Assembly: GCA_016124585.1 (NCBI GenBank)
Contig: WGNL01000010.1
Location: 248,001 to 312,000 of the forward strand
Length of the DNA: 64,000 bases
Direction of reading: 5' to 3'
Source: Bacteroidota bacterium
GTDB lineage: Bacteria; Bacteroidota; Bacteroidia; Chitinophagales; Saprospiraceae
Positions within the stretch are counted from its first letter, which is position 1, and each line of letters opens with the position of its first letter. This document shows positions 8,818 through 17,669 of this stretch, in pieces. The position numbers and the translations under genes are program-made. The notes under the pieces were generated by a model. It made no database searches, was not told the origin of the DNA, and worked only from the letters and a program-made list of their open reading frames with translations.

Positions 8818-11800
8818 ATGAGAACAGGAAAGTACGCCTTGCTGGTCTTACTCTTGGCCGCCAGCCAATCCATTTTTGCCCAAACCAAATCTCCCAACCC
8901 GTGGAACTTTGTTCCAGAGACTACCTTGGCTGCCAAAAGCCAGTCCCGTCAAATTGTCCCGAAACATTACCGGACGCTCAGTATGAGCGTGTCCCAGATG
9001 AAGTCCCTGCTGGCCGATGCACCACTTTGGCACACCAACAAAGCTGCTGACAATCAAGGCGTTATCATCTCACTCCCAATGCCCGATGGCTCTTTTCAGG
9101 ATTTCCGCATCGTGGAAGCGCCCATCATGCATCCGGATTTGCAAACAAAATACCCGACCCTACGCTCCTACGCCGGGCAGGGCATTAACGACCCAACTGC
9201 CTTCTTCCGGGGGGATTTTACAACAAAAGGTTTTCACGGTATGATACGCTCCTTTGAGCATGGCACTGTGTTCATTGACCCGTATTCCATCGCCGATGTG
9301 CAGAATTACCAAGTTTACTACAAAAAGGATTTTGCCAAAGACGATCCTTGGAAATGCAGCTTTGATGAAATTGAACAGGTGAACAAGCCGAAGCCGATAG
9401 ACCCAGCAAAGGTCATGATTGGCGACTGCGTCCTACGTGACTACACACTGGCGCTGGCATGTACTGGCGAATATGCTACCTATCACGGTGGCACTACCTC
9501 TGCTGTCATGTCGGCCTTCGTGACGACCATGACCCGTGTGAACGGCGTCTTCGAGCAGGATGCCTCCATCCACATGACCCTGCACCCGAACACTGACCAG
9601 TTGATTTTCCTCAATGCAAATACTGACCCGTACACCAACACAAATGGCAGTACGATGCTTGGCCAGAACCAAACCACTTGCGATAATATAATTGGCAATG
9701 CCAATTATGACATCGGTCATGTGTTCAGCACGGGCGGAGGCGGCGTCGCTTACCTCGGTGCTGTTTGCTCCAACTCTATCAAAGCAGGTGGGGTTACTGG
9801 CCAGTCGAACCCCATTGGCGATGGCTTCGACATTGATTATGTGGCTCACGAAATGGGCCACCAATATGGCGCCAATCACACCCAAAACAACAACTGCAAC
9901 CGCAATAGCAGCACCGCAATGGAGCCCGGAAGCGCCAGTACCATCATGGGCTATGCGGGTATCTGTGCCCCTAACGTGCAAGCACATTCCGACGATTATT
10001 TCCACGCCATCAGTTTGCAGGAAATGGCGGCGGAAGTGACTAGCAATGGTTCTGGCGGTGGCAATACCTGTTCTTCCAATACGACCATCAACAGTACGCC
10101 AACGGCCAATGCTGGTGCGGATTATGTGATACCAAAGTCAACGCCTTACATTCTTACTGGCACTGGCTCTGACCCTAATGGCGGCGACGTGCTGACCTAC
10201 ACTTGGGAGCAAATGGACGCTGCCGTGGCTACCATGCCGCCTTCTGCCACCAGTACGGGAGGGCCTGCATTCCGCTCCTTCAAAGGCACGACCTCACCCA
10301 GCCGATACTTGCCCAACTTGACGGATGTAGTGAACAACGTCAGCCCAACCTGGGAGGTGCTTTCCAGTGTGGGCCGCACCCTAAACTGGCGCTTGGTCGT
10401 TCGGGACAATCACCTTGGTGGTGGTTGCGCAGCACAGGACAATATGATTGTGACGGTGAACGGCACGGCTGGCCCCTTCGTGGTCACTGCCCCAAATACG
10501 AACGTGAGCTGGGCTGCTGGCTCCACACAGACCGTGACTTGGAACGTGGCTGGTACGACAGCCTCGCCGGTTAGCTGCGCCAATGTGGACATCCTACTCT
10601 CTGTGGACGGTGGCTTCACCTATCCCTATACCTTGGCAACTGCCACGCCGAACGATGGCACGCAGTCCATTACCATTCCAAACATCGCTGCCAATACCAC
10701 GAGCCGCATCATGGTGAGGGCGAACGGCAATATTTTCTACGACATCTCCAATACAAACTTTGCCATCACGGCGGCTTCCAATGGTTTTACCCTCAATGCT
10801 ACACCAGGCAGTCAAAGTGTATGCGCTGGCGCAAATGCCGTATATGCCGTAGCGGTGGGCGTTTCCGGTAGTTTCTCTGGCAATGTGAGCCTTAGCGTGA
10901 GTGGACTTCCTGCTGGCGCAAATGGCAACTTCAGCGTGAACCCAGTCTCCGCCCCCGGCAATAGCAACTTGACCGTGACCACCGCAGGCGTTGCCGCAGG
11001 CACCTACAACCTGACCATCACAGGCACAAGCGGTTCACAGACACAGACCGCCAACATTAGCCTGACCGTACTTGCTGGTGCGCCTGGCCAAGCTGTACTT
11101 TCCAGCCCGACCAACGGTGCTACGGGTGTTTCACAAACGCCAACCCTCACTTGGGGTGCGGTTGCTGGCGCAACAAGCTATGACGTACAGGTTTCTACCG
11201 TCAGCAATTTCTCCAGCACGGTCGTGAATGCCTCGGGCGTTTCGGGTACGAGCTACGTCGTCAGCCCAGCGCTCAACGCCAACACGACCTACTACTGGCG
11301 TACCCGTGCTGTGAATTCCTGCGGCATTGGCGCTTACGCAGCGGCTTTCAGTTTCACAACAGCCAATACCTCCTGTCTCACGCAGGCGAGCACGAATGTT
11401 CCGGTTGCCATTTCAGCCAGCGGTACACCGACCGTGACTTCCACACTGACCATTGGCACGAGCGGTACCATCAGCGATGTAAACCTGTTGAACCTCGGCA
11501 TCACCCATACTTGGGTCAATGATTTGGTGGTAAAACTGAAAAGCCCTACGGGAACGGAAATCACGCTGTTCAGCCAGATTTGCAGTAGTCAGGACAATGT
11601 GCTGACCAATTTCGATGATTCGGGATTGGCGTACTCCTCCTTGCCTTGTCCACCGACCAACAACGGTACTTACCAGCCATTGAACGCCCTTTCCGCATTC
11701 AACGGCCAGGACATGGCGGGCACTTGGACACTCACCATTCAAGACGTGGCCAATCAGGATGGCGGTTCACTCAATTCTTGGAGCCTGAACATCTGCTACT

Positions 11801-13041
11801 CGGGTGGTGGAGGCAATCCACCTGTGGTCGTTTCAGTTTCAGGTAGCAATGTAAGTTGCAACGGCGGCAACAACGGCTCCGCCACTGCCACTGCTACTGG
11901 CGGTAATGGTAGCTACACTTACGCATGGAGTAACGGCGGCACTACGCAGACCATCAACGGTCTGGGCGCAGGCACTTACACTTGCACAGTAACTTCTGGT
12001 GGCAACTCCGGAACAGGCAGCGTGACCATCACTCAGCCATCGGCGGTGAGTGTGGCCGTTTCAGGCACCAATCCGACAAATGGCAACAACGGCTCAGCCT
12101 CGGCGGTGGCCTCTGGCGGAACTTCCCCATACAGCTATGCATGGAGCAACGGTGGCAATACTTCAACCATCACTGGCCTTGGTGCTGGTACTTACACCTG
12201 CACAGCTACGGATGCCAATGGTTGCACGGCTTCGAGCAGCGTTACGCTCACTTCGGGTGGCTGCACCACGCAGACCATCAACAGCAATAATTTTGAAAGT
12301 GGCTGGGGCATCTGGTCGGATGGTGGCTCCGATTGCGCAAGGGTAAATAATTCAACCTACGCCAACAGCGGCAATTACAGTATCATGCTGCGGGACAATA
12401 CCAACTCATCGGTGATGACGACCTCCAACCTGAACCTGACCAGCTACTCGGAAGTGACCATTGATTTCAGCTACATCAGCTCGGGTTTCTCGAACGGCGA
12501 GGATTTCTGGTTGCAAGCCTCTACGAATGGCGGCGGTTCATACTCTACGTTGATTGCTTGGGTAGCCGGTACTGACTTTTCCAACGGTCAGCGCAAGTTT
12601 GCGACCGTGGTCATTACGGGCAATTTTACCTCCAATACCCGCTTCCGTTTCCGCTGTGATGCGTCCACGAATTCCGATCAGGTTTATATTGACGACGTGG
12701 TCATCACAGGTTGCCAAAACTTGGCGGGGAACCAACAGGAAGAAGCTCGCCCAGAAGAGGAATCCAATGTGTCACTCCCTTCCACGTCTTCTAGCCTACT
12801 GGCCTATCCGAACCCCACCAGCAACATGCTGACCGTGGAATTCACCCAAGCAGAAGGAGCCGCCACTTTGGTGGTCTTGGATATGACGGGCAAATTGCTC
12901 CAATCACAAAAAGTGGCCTCCAACGGCACGGGTCTCCAGCAAGTACAACTTGATGTGAGCAACCTCCAGCCCGGCAGCTACCTGCTGCAAGTGCTTGATG
13001 GCAAGGAGCGTCGGTATTTGCAGTTTGTGAAGATAGAGTAG
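8818..13041 (+). CDS. T9SS-secreted reprolysin-like (M12B/metzincin) metalloprotease with P-domain and SprB repeats
   Basis: 1407 aa; signal peptide ends near residue 22 (SIFAQ). A propeptide precedes the catalytic domain. The zinc site is a full metzincin motif, H344-E345-x2-H348-x5-H354 (HEMGHQYGANH), with a likely Met-turn at STIMGYAG. Downstream are a PKD-like region (425-548), Ig-like domains (558-753), a fibronectin type III domain (755-851) and a proprotein-convertase P-domain (852-995). Then come two SprB repeats with YAWSNGG cores (1000-1145), a MAM/jelly-roll-like domain with NNFESGWG start (1149-1300) and a T9SS type A sorting tail (YPNPTSNMLTVEF ... GSYLLQVL). It is predicted to hydrolyse extracellular protein. 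A terminator follows at 13074. GC content is higher than in neighbouring cargo genes. Confidence 0.9.
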   Translation: MRTGKYALLVLLLAASQSIFAQTKSPNPWNFVPETTLAAKSQSRQIVPKHYRTLSMSVSQMKSLLADAPLWHTNKAADNQGVIISLPMPDGSFQDFRIVEAPIMHPDLQTKYPTLRSYAGQGINDPTAFFRGDFTTKGFHGMIRSFEHGTVFIDPYSIADVQNYQVYYKKDFAKDDPWKCSFDEIEQVNKPKPIDPAKVMIGDCVLRDYTLALACTGEYATYHGGTTSAVMSAFVTTMTRVNGVFEQDASIHMTLHPNTDQLIFLNANTDPYTNTNGSTMLGQNQTTCDNIIGNANYDIGHVFSTGGGGVAYLGAVCSNSIKAGGVTGQSNPIGDGFDIDYVAHEMGHQYGANHTQNNNCNRNSSTAMEPGSASTIMGYAGICAPNVQAHSDDYFHAISLQEMAAEVTSNGSGGGNTCSSNTTINSTPTANAGADYVIPKSTPYILTGTGSDPNGGDVLTYTWEQMDAAVATMPPSATSTGGPAFRSFKGTTSPSRYLPNLTDVVNNVSPTWEVLSSVGRTLNWRLVVRDNHLGGGCAAQDNMIVTVNGTAGPFVVTAPNTNVSWAAGSTQTVTWNVAGTTASPVSCANVDILLSVDGGFTYPYTLATATPNDGTQSITIPNIAANTTSRIMVRANGNIFYDISNTNFAITAASNGFTLNATPGSQSVCAGANAVYAVAVGVSGSFSGNVSLSVSGLPAGANGNFSVNPVSAPGNSNLTVTTAGVAAGTYNLTITGTSGSQTQTANISLTVLAGAPGQAVLSSPTNGATGVSQTPTLTWGAVAGATSYDVQVSTVSNFSSTVVNASGVSGTSYVVSPALNANTTYYWRTRAVNSCGIGAYAAAFSFTTANTSCLTQASTNVPVAISASGTPTVTSTLTIGTSGTISDVNLLNLGITHTWVNDLVVKLKSPTGTEITLFSQICSSQDNVLTNFDDSGLAYSSLPCPPTNNGTYQPLNALSAFNGQDMAGTWTLTIQDVANQDGGSLNSWSLNICYSGGGGNPPVVVSVSGSNVSCNGGNNGSATATATGGNGSYTYAWSNGGTTQTINGLGAGTYTCTVTSGGNSGTGSVTITQPSAVSVAVSGTNPTNGNNGSASAVASGGTSPYSYAWSNGGNTSTITGLGAGTYTCTATDANGCTASSSVTLTSGGCTTQTINSNNFESGWGIWSDGGSDCARVNNSTYANSGNYSIMLRDNTNSSVMTTSNLNLTSYSEVTIDFSYISSGFSNGEDFWLQASTNGGGSYSTLIAWVAGTDFSNGQRKFATVVITGNFTSNTRFRFRCDASTNSDQVYIDDVVITGCQNLAGNQQEEARPEEESNVSLPSTSSSLLAYPNPTSNMLTVEFTQAEGAATLVVLDMTGKLLQSQKVASNGTGLQQVQLDVSNLQPGSYLLQVLDGKERRYLQFVKIE

Positions 13042-13073
13042 TGAGCAGGTGAGACCCGATTTACATTTTGATG

Positions 13074-13109
13074 AAAACTCCCGGTGGCGTTGGCTGCCGG
13101 GAGTTTTTT
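13074..13109 (+). terminator. intrinsic terminator after the metalloprotease gene
   Basis: GC-rich stem with arms aaaactcccgg (13074-13084) and ccgggagtttt (13097-13107), followed by a T run. It lies 33 nt after the stop codon and between convergent genes, so it may work in both directions. Confidence 0.85.
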
Positions 13110-13197
13110 GATTTTCATGGCTATTGTTTCAATTGAAATATTGCGTTTCAAAAAACGCTTTGGTTTTTTGTGTAAGCTGAGTAAATTTTGTCAAAAC

Positions 13198-14652
13198 CTA
13201 TTTCCCCTTAACCACAAAAACCTTCTCCACCGTCCCATCATCGAATAAAATCAACTGTAAACCACCTACACTTTCCGTTATTTCCTGCCCGAGTAAATTA
13301 TACCTCCCAATTTCTGTCTTGAAAGCGAAAGATGCAGGCTCTGCTACCGCAGTCGTTTCACTGGCCTCAATCCGCATTTGGTAAGGAAAAGACTGAAAAG
13401 TCGGATTGTCATCCCGGAACACTTCCGGCATGGAGGCAATGATAAAATATACAGCGGTGTCCTGCGGCGTCAAATCAAGGCTGAGCGAGCCATCCAGGTT
13501 GTTCACCATGTTCAAATCATGGAAACTGGCCCCCGTGTCGTTATTTTTTACCAATACCTGCCCCTGAAAAAATGCAGCATCCCCAAAGTTTCCAGAGGGT
13601 TCCCCATTGACATCAAAAGTGTAGGTCATGGTCTGGCTGTTGATGAGCTTATAGGTGTTGAAAGACCAGGCATGTGTTCCTTCATCTTCATCGGGGGAGA
13701 ACCAGCCGCCTGTTCCTTCATTTTCATACATGGCGATGAATTCGTTGTCGTCGTCTGGGTCAGCATAATCGTTCCACTCATTCAAATTGGTGGCCGCTTG
13801 GATGGGAGGAATAAAATCAAAATCATTGGTCATGTGCGCCGCCCAATCAATGAAATATTGCCGATAATCGGCCGCCCCGATGAGGTGGTACATGTACTCC
13901 TGCGGCAATTCGTTTGTGCCACTGTAAAGGCCGGAAGTCACCACATTTTCGGGCACGCCAGCCACCTCCGTCAGGTAGTACAGGTGCAGGGCCAGGGCAT
14001 ATTGATGCACATAGCGCTGCCAGTTTTGGGGGTAGCTTGCCGGAAAATTATCATAGCTCAACCAGAACGGCACCTGTGGCAAACGCACCAGACTTTCCGC
14101 CTCCACAAACCTGCGGTTCTCATTTGGATTTTGCCGAGCCGCAAACCAGTTGGCGGAGGCTTCGATGAACCATTGGCTATCTCCCGAATAAGCAAATCCG
14201 GGTGCATTTCCATTGTATTGAAAGACGTGAAAGGTCTCGTGTGCAGTGTTCGGCCAATCGTTTGCCAGCCCAGTGGGCAGTGTCAGAAATGGGTACCCGT
14301 TTGAATCGGTGCCTTGCCCGTTCCCCCAATTAAAAGCGGAAAAGTAGCCGCTCCCATGGAGATAAACGTTGTAGTAAAATCCAGCCAATGGGTTCGGTGG
14401 GTCACTCATGCCCATGTCATTGAGGCAGACCGACCGATAGCTCAGCATGGTGTCCAGCAATTCATCCGCTTTGGAAGCAAGGTCAAAATCCTTGTCCCAC
14501 CAAACGATGAAAATGCCTCGGGTCATGGTGTCGCATTCCGCCAAGTCGCCGAACACATTCTTGATGGTGTACTGGGCATTTGCTGAAGGAAATGAAAAGA
14601 GCAAAGCCGAAAAAAGGAGGATGGTTTTGAGAGGATGGGTGAAGGTTCTCAT
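13198..14652 (-). CDS. secreted HExxH (DUF6055-like) putative metalloprotease with T9SS-type tail
   Basis: 484 aa with a signal peptide ending at ANAQ (residue 27). The zinc-type motif H138-E-T-F-H142 is followed 22 residues later by E164 in WFIEASANWFA, a gluzincin-like arrangement. The surrounding sequence (TAHETFHVFQY, WLSYDNFP, RYVHQYALALHLYYL) resembles DUF6055 proteins. The C-terminus (RYNLLGQEI ... LILFDDGTVEKVFVVKGK) is the end of a T9SS-type sorting domain, though no PNP motif is seen before it. It is predicted to be an exported zinc hydrolase; substrate unknown. It is convergent with the metalloprotease at 8818. Confidence 0.75.
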   Translation of the reverse strand: MRTFTHPLKTILLFSALLFSFPSANAQYTIKNVFGDLAECDTMTRGIFIVWWDKDFDLASKADELLDTMLSYRSVCLNDMGMSDPPNPLAGFYYNVYLHGSGYFSAFNWGNGQGTDSNGYPFLTLPTGLANDWPNTAHETFHVFQYNGNAPGFAYSGDSQWFIEASANWFAARQNPNENRRFVEAESLVRLPQVPFWLSYDNFPASYPQNWQRYVHQYALALHLYYLTEVAGVPENVVTSGLYSGTNELPQEYMYHLIGAADYRQYFIDWAAHMTNDFDFIPPIQAATNLNEWNDYADPDDDNEFIAMYENEGTGGWFSPDEDEGTHAWSFNTYKLINSQTMTYTFDVNGEPSGNFGDAAFFQGQVLVKNNDTGASFHDLNMVNNLDGSLSLDLTPQDTAVYFIIASMPEVFRDDNPTFQSFPYQMRIEASETTAVAEPASFAFKTEIGRYNLLGQEITESVGGLQLILFDDGTVEKVFVVKGK

Positions 14653-14911
14653 TTTGTTTGATTTTGGTATATGGTGTTGCCGAGGATTCCTGCGAATATG
14701 GGCATTAGTTCTGGAAACAGGAAGTATCTTTCATTTCGAGGCCGGAATGGGCTATCCTTGCAGTTCAATCAAATACTACTGTGCTTTTCTCTTGCTGGAA
14801 TAGTGACATACCGGCAGTTGAGTTGACTTAGGGCTGCTTTGGTGATTTAGAGCTTCACCAAAAACAGAAAATCCCCTGTAATGGCACTGGCTACCGTGAA
14901 TTTTTTTTGGG

Positions 14912-15805
14912 TTATTTTGTGATGGCCAGCTTACCACTGCCTATCAACTCCTGTTCGTCTTTAAGCATCCAGAAATAAAGGCCATTTGGCATGTTTTCCA
15001 ATGGAAAAGTCTGGACTTCTTGCCCATCTGCCAACTTGAACAACTTTACAAATTTGCCAGTGGCATCAAATAAAAATAGGTTGTTCGGTTCGGCTGTCAA
15101 TTTTGATGAAGCAATGGTAAATTCGGTGCTTGCGGGGTTAGGGTAAGGCTGGATGACACTATTTTCAATCCCCAAATCTATAACAGGCGTCGCAAGTGCC
15201 TGGCAATCCACATCCAGGTTGTCATTTATTGAATAAAGCTTACCATCGGGTGTTTGATAACAAGCCAGCGAGTACCAAGTTTCAGCAACAGGTGAGAAAC
15301 CATTCAGTTGCCAGGGGCCATAAATTGTGCCTATTCCTTCATAAACTTCACAATGCGTTTCTGACTGTTCACTAGTAATGAAAAGCCTTCCATGCTGTAC
15401 GTTGTATTGGTCATTTTCAAAAACTTTGACCTGAATGGAGTCCACATAAAAAAAGGTTGAATCCAGGCCCGCCTTCAGCAAGAGGTGTTCCCCAACTTGC
15501 AAGGAATAATCGAAGTTAGGGACGAAATCCTCCGCTATACCACTGTAAATGAACACTTTGCTGCCCATTTGATAGCTGTAAAAATCGTTTTCAATTCCAT
15601 CAAATCCTATCTTATGGATGACCTTGCAGTTATGTCCCAAGGTGTCTAAAACCCCTGTGCATTCGTAGTAATTAATGAACCCAGTTGGTGCCCAGTCAGA
15701 CTGTACCAATTCCCACCATTTTGCACCAACAGGTGCCCATTCCGTTTGAGCACCAACAGTTTGCGCCATAAAGAGAGCAAGTAAAACCAAGCCGAAGTTT
15801 TTCAT
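14912..15805 (-). CDS. T9SS-sorted secreted protein of unknown function
   Basis: 297 aa; signal peptide ends at VGAQ (residue 19). The mature part begins EWAPVGAKWWE, a start I associate with a group of Bacteroidota secreted proteins of unknown role, with a beta-rich body. The last 75 residues are a type A T9SS sorting domain (PYPNPASTEFTIASS ... GLYFWMLKDE). It starts only 5 nt downstream of the stop codon of a broken T9SS tail on the same strand, suggesting it was once second in an operon. No enzymatic motif is recognised. Confidence 0.75.
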   Translation of the reverse strand: MKNFGLVLLALFMAQTVGAQTEWAPVGAKWWELVQSDWAPTGFINYYECTGVLDTLGHNCKVIHKIGFDGIENDFYSYQMGSKVFIYSGIAEDFVPNFDYSLQVGEHLLLKAGLDSTFFYVDSIQVKVFENDQYNVQHGRLFITSEQSETHCEVYEGIGTIYGPWQLNGFSPVAETWYSLACYQTPDGKLYSINDNLDVDCQALATPVIDLGIENSVIQPYPNPASTEFTIASSKLTAEPNNLFLFDATGKFVKLFKLADGQEVQTFPLENMPNGLYFWMLKDEQELIGSGKLAITK

Positions 15806-15810
15806 GATTT

Positions 15811-16005
15811 TTAGGTTTTGATGAATTTTTGAGAAAAGCTTATTTGATTGTCAATGACCACTTGCACCCAATACCCCCCGCTCGTCCAATCCCATACAGG
15901 AACAATAAAGGTCTGGTCAAAGCTATCCGTTTTGAACTCCATTACCAAGCTTCCTTCACTATTGATGATACAGATAGTCGCCACGCTTGCAGGAATTGGG
16001 CCGAC
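15811..16005 (-). pseudogene. orphan C-terminal fragment of a T9SS sorting domain
   Basis: A minus-strand frame of 64 codons without a start reads as the end of a T9SS sorting domain: ICIINSEGSLVMEF, then DWTSGGYWVQVVIDNQISF and QKFIKT before TAA at 15811-15813. The frame is closed upstream by TGA at 16006-16008, inside the first unit of a 21-bp tandem array. No PNP motif or body of the gene is found upstream. Most likely the 3' remnant of a cargo gene whose front was lost, with the array now at the break. Confidence 0.65.
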
Positions 16006-16196
16006 TCATTTGTCACAAGGTTGCGATGCCGTGTCAACGGGGTGCGACCATTTGTCACAAGGTCGCACCCATTTGCCAACGGGTCGCACCCAATTGTCAA
16101 CGGGTCGCACCCATTTGTCACAGGGTCGCACCCATTTGTCACAGGGTCGCACCCATTTGTCACAGGGTCGCACCCATTTGTCACAGGGTCGCACCC
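16006..16196. repeat. 21-bp tandem repeat array (about 9 units)
   Basis: Seven consecutive 21-bp units occupy 16050-16196, with two or three more degenerate units from 16006. The consensus is atttgtcacagggtcgcaccc; the last four units are identical and the earlier ones diverge progressively. Each unit contains gggtcgcaccc, a short self-complementary core. Because 21 is divisible by three and the unit lacks stops in several frames, long false reading frames appear on both strands here. It lies between the broken T9SS tail and the promoter of the S1/P1-type gene. There are no unique spacers, so it is not a CRISPR array. Confidence 0.9.
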
Positions 16197-16270
16197 CGTT
16201 GCCGCCCGACTTGGCTCAATTTCCCAGTTTTATTTTTCTGTAAACTCGCCAACCGTCCCGCAAGTCCAAC

Positions 16271-16278
16271 TACCTTTG
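16271..16278 (+). promoter_or_regulatory. candidate -7 promoter element (TACCTTTG) for the S1/P1-type hydrolase
   Basis: TACCTTTG matches TAnnTTTG and lies 29 nt upstream of the ATG at 16308. It supports that start over the longer open frame that runs back through the 21-bp repeats. No well spaced -33 TTG is seen. Confidence 0.5.
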
Positions 16279-16307
16279 CAGTCAAGCATTTTTGCAAAAA
16301 CAAGCAC

Positions 16308-17564
16308 ATGCGCCAGCCAAAACTAAAGTTTCTACTGTTTGCCTCGCTTCCCTTGGCGTTGCTGCTGCTGGCGTTGCGGCCCGTTCCCAAACCCGCTTGG
16401 GGTTTCTTTGGCCACCGCAAAATCAATCATCAGGCGGTGTTCACCTTGCCACCGGAGATGCTGGTTTTTTACAAAAAGAACATTGATTGGCTGACCGAGC
16501 ACGCCGTTGACCCCGACATGCGGCGCTACGCTTCCAAGTTCGAAGCGCCCCGCCACTTCCTCGACCTCGACCGCTACGGCGAACCACCTTTTGATGGTCT
16601 GCCCCGCACCTGGACGGATGCGCTCATGCAGTACTACCAGTATTTTTATGTGAACGAACGGGGCGATACGCTGCGCCTCGTTACCCAGCCCATCACGGAA
16701 AAGGCCGACTCGGTGGCGCTGAACAACCGCATCTTCAAAGGGGGAAAAGCTGGGGTTTCCAGAAAGGATTTCCGACGCTTTTTTAACCAAAATATACTGC
16801 CGCTCTACTACGAGGACGGCCCGTGGGACATCGCCTGTGACTCGCTTGCCAACCTGCTCGGCGGCACTCGGCTCAACTGCCGGGAAGTTTTCGTGGTGGA
16901 TACCTTCTCCCAGCACGGCGTCCTGCCCTATAACCTGGAGCAGATGCTGAAACGCCTGACGGATGCCTTCGTGCAGCGGGACGCCAACCGCATCCTGCAT
17001 TACAGCGCTGACATTGGCCACTACATTGGCGATGCGCATGTGCCGCTCCATACTTCGATGAACTACAACGGCCAACTGACGGGGCAGGATGGACTGCATG
17101 CCTTTTGGGAGAGCCGCCTGCCGGAGCTTTTTGCCGATGAGCAATACGATTTTTGGGTGGGCAAGGCCAGTTTTATCGAAAAGCCCAAGGACTATTTTTG
17201 GAAGGTGGTGATGGACAGCCATGCGCTGGTAGACAGCGTGTTTGCTATCGAGCTTTCGCTTCGCAAACAGTTCCCGCCCGACCGCCAGCTTTGCAACGAG
17301 TACCGAAATGGGGTCTTTGTGAAAACGCAGTGTGAGGACTTCGCTGCCGCCTACCACGAGCGGATGGGCGGCATGGTGGAAGCCCGGATGCAGGCGGCCA
17401 TCAGCGCTGTGGGCGATGCCTGGTACACGGCTTGGGTGCTGGCCGGGCAGCCCGACCTTTCCAATCTGGGAAGTGACGTGACGGCTTTGCCTGATTCGAC
17501 GGATTTGGAACTGAAAAAAGCGGTGCAGGGTGGTAAACAATTAGGCCGCCCGGAGAATAATTAA
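16308..17564 (+). CDS. S1/P1 nuclease / zinc-dependent phospholipase C superfamily protein
   Basis: 418 aa. The signal peptide ends at A30, so the mature protein would begin with W31 of WGFFGHR. In S1/P1 nucleases the N-terminal Trp itself binds zinc, and GH (H36) follows in the same way here. A second metal cluster, H238-x3-D242-x-H244-x3-H248 (GHYIGDAHVPLH), and HAFWE downstream match the trinuclear zinc site of this superfamily. It probably hydrolyses phosphoesters (nucleic acid or phospholipid) in the periplasm or outside. The frame is open upstream to 15987, but that part is the tandem array. Nuclease versus phospholipase cannot be decided from sequence alone. Confidence 0.8.
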   Translation: MRQPKLKFLLFASLPLALLLLALRPVPKPAWGFFGHRKINHQAVFTLPPEMLVFYKKNIDWLTEHAVDPDMRRYASKFEAPRHFLDLDRYGEPPFDGLPRTWTDALMQYYQYFYVNERGDTLRLVTQPITEKADSVALNNRIFKGGKAGVSRKDFRRFFNQNILPLYYEDGPWDIACDSLANLLGGTRLNCREVFVVDTFSQHGVLPYNLEQMLKRLTDAFVQRDANRILHYSADIGHYIGDAHVPLHTSMNYNGQLTGQDGLHAFWESRLPELFADEQYDFWVGKASFIEKPKDYFWKVVMDSHALVDSVFAIELSLRKQFPPDRQLCNEYRNGVFVKTQCEDFAAAYHERMGGMVEARMQAAISAVGDAWYTAWVLAGQPDLSNLGSDVTALPDSTDLELKKAVQGGKQLGRPENN

Positions 17565-17565
17565 C

Positions 17566-17624
17566 AATTGATAATTGAAAATTCTTGTCCCGAATTATCA
17601 ATTATTAATTTTCAATTATCAATT
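17566..17624. repeat. intergenic inverted repeat with 18-bp perfect arms
   Basis: Arms aattgataattgaaaatt (17566-17583) and its exact reverse complement (17607-17624) flank a 23-nt loop. The arm starts two bases after the upstream stop codon. The phrase aattgataatt is repeated within and beside the arms. Same architecture as the hairpin at 6873, different sequence. Confidence 0.85.
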
Positions 17625-17669
17625 AGTTTTGGGTTTTTCCAAAAAATACTAAAAACAAAAGCTTATTAC

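Noticed and set aside
13378-14304. 308-codon plus-strand frame opposite the HExxH protein
   Set aside because: Antisense shadow; the minus strand has signal peptide, zinc motif and tail.
16006-16196. Possible CRISPR array
   Set aside because: Units are direct 21-bp tandem copies with no unique spacers and there are no cas genes nearby.
15829-16326. Plus-strand reading frames through the 21-bp array (also 15848-16243, and the extension of the S1/P1-type gene from 15987)
   Set aside because: They exist because the 21-bp unit lacks stops. The real gene starts at 16308 with a signal peptide and a -7 element just upstream.
16332-17540. 402-codon minus-strand frame opposite the S1/P1-type hydrolase
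   Set aside because: Shadow of a gene with intact zinc ligands; no family resemblance.
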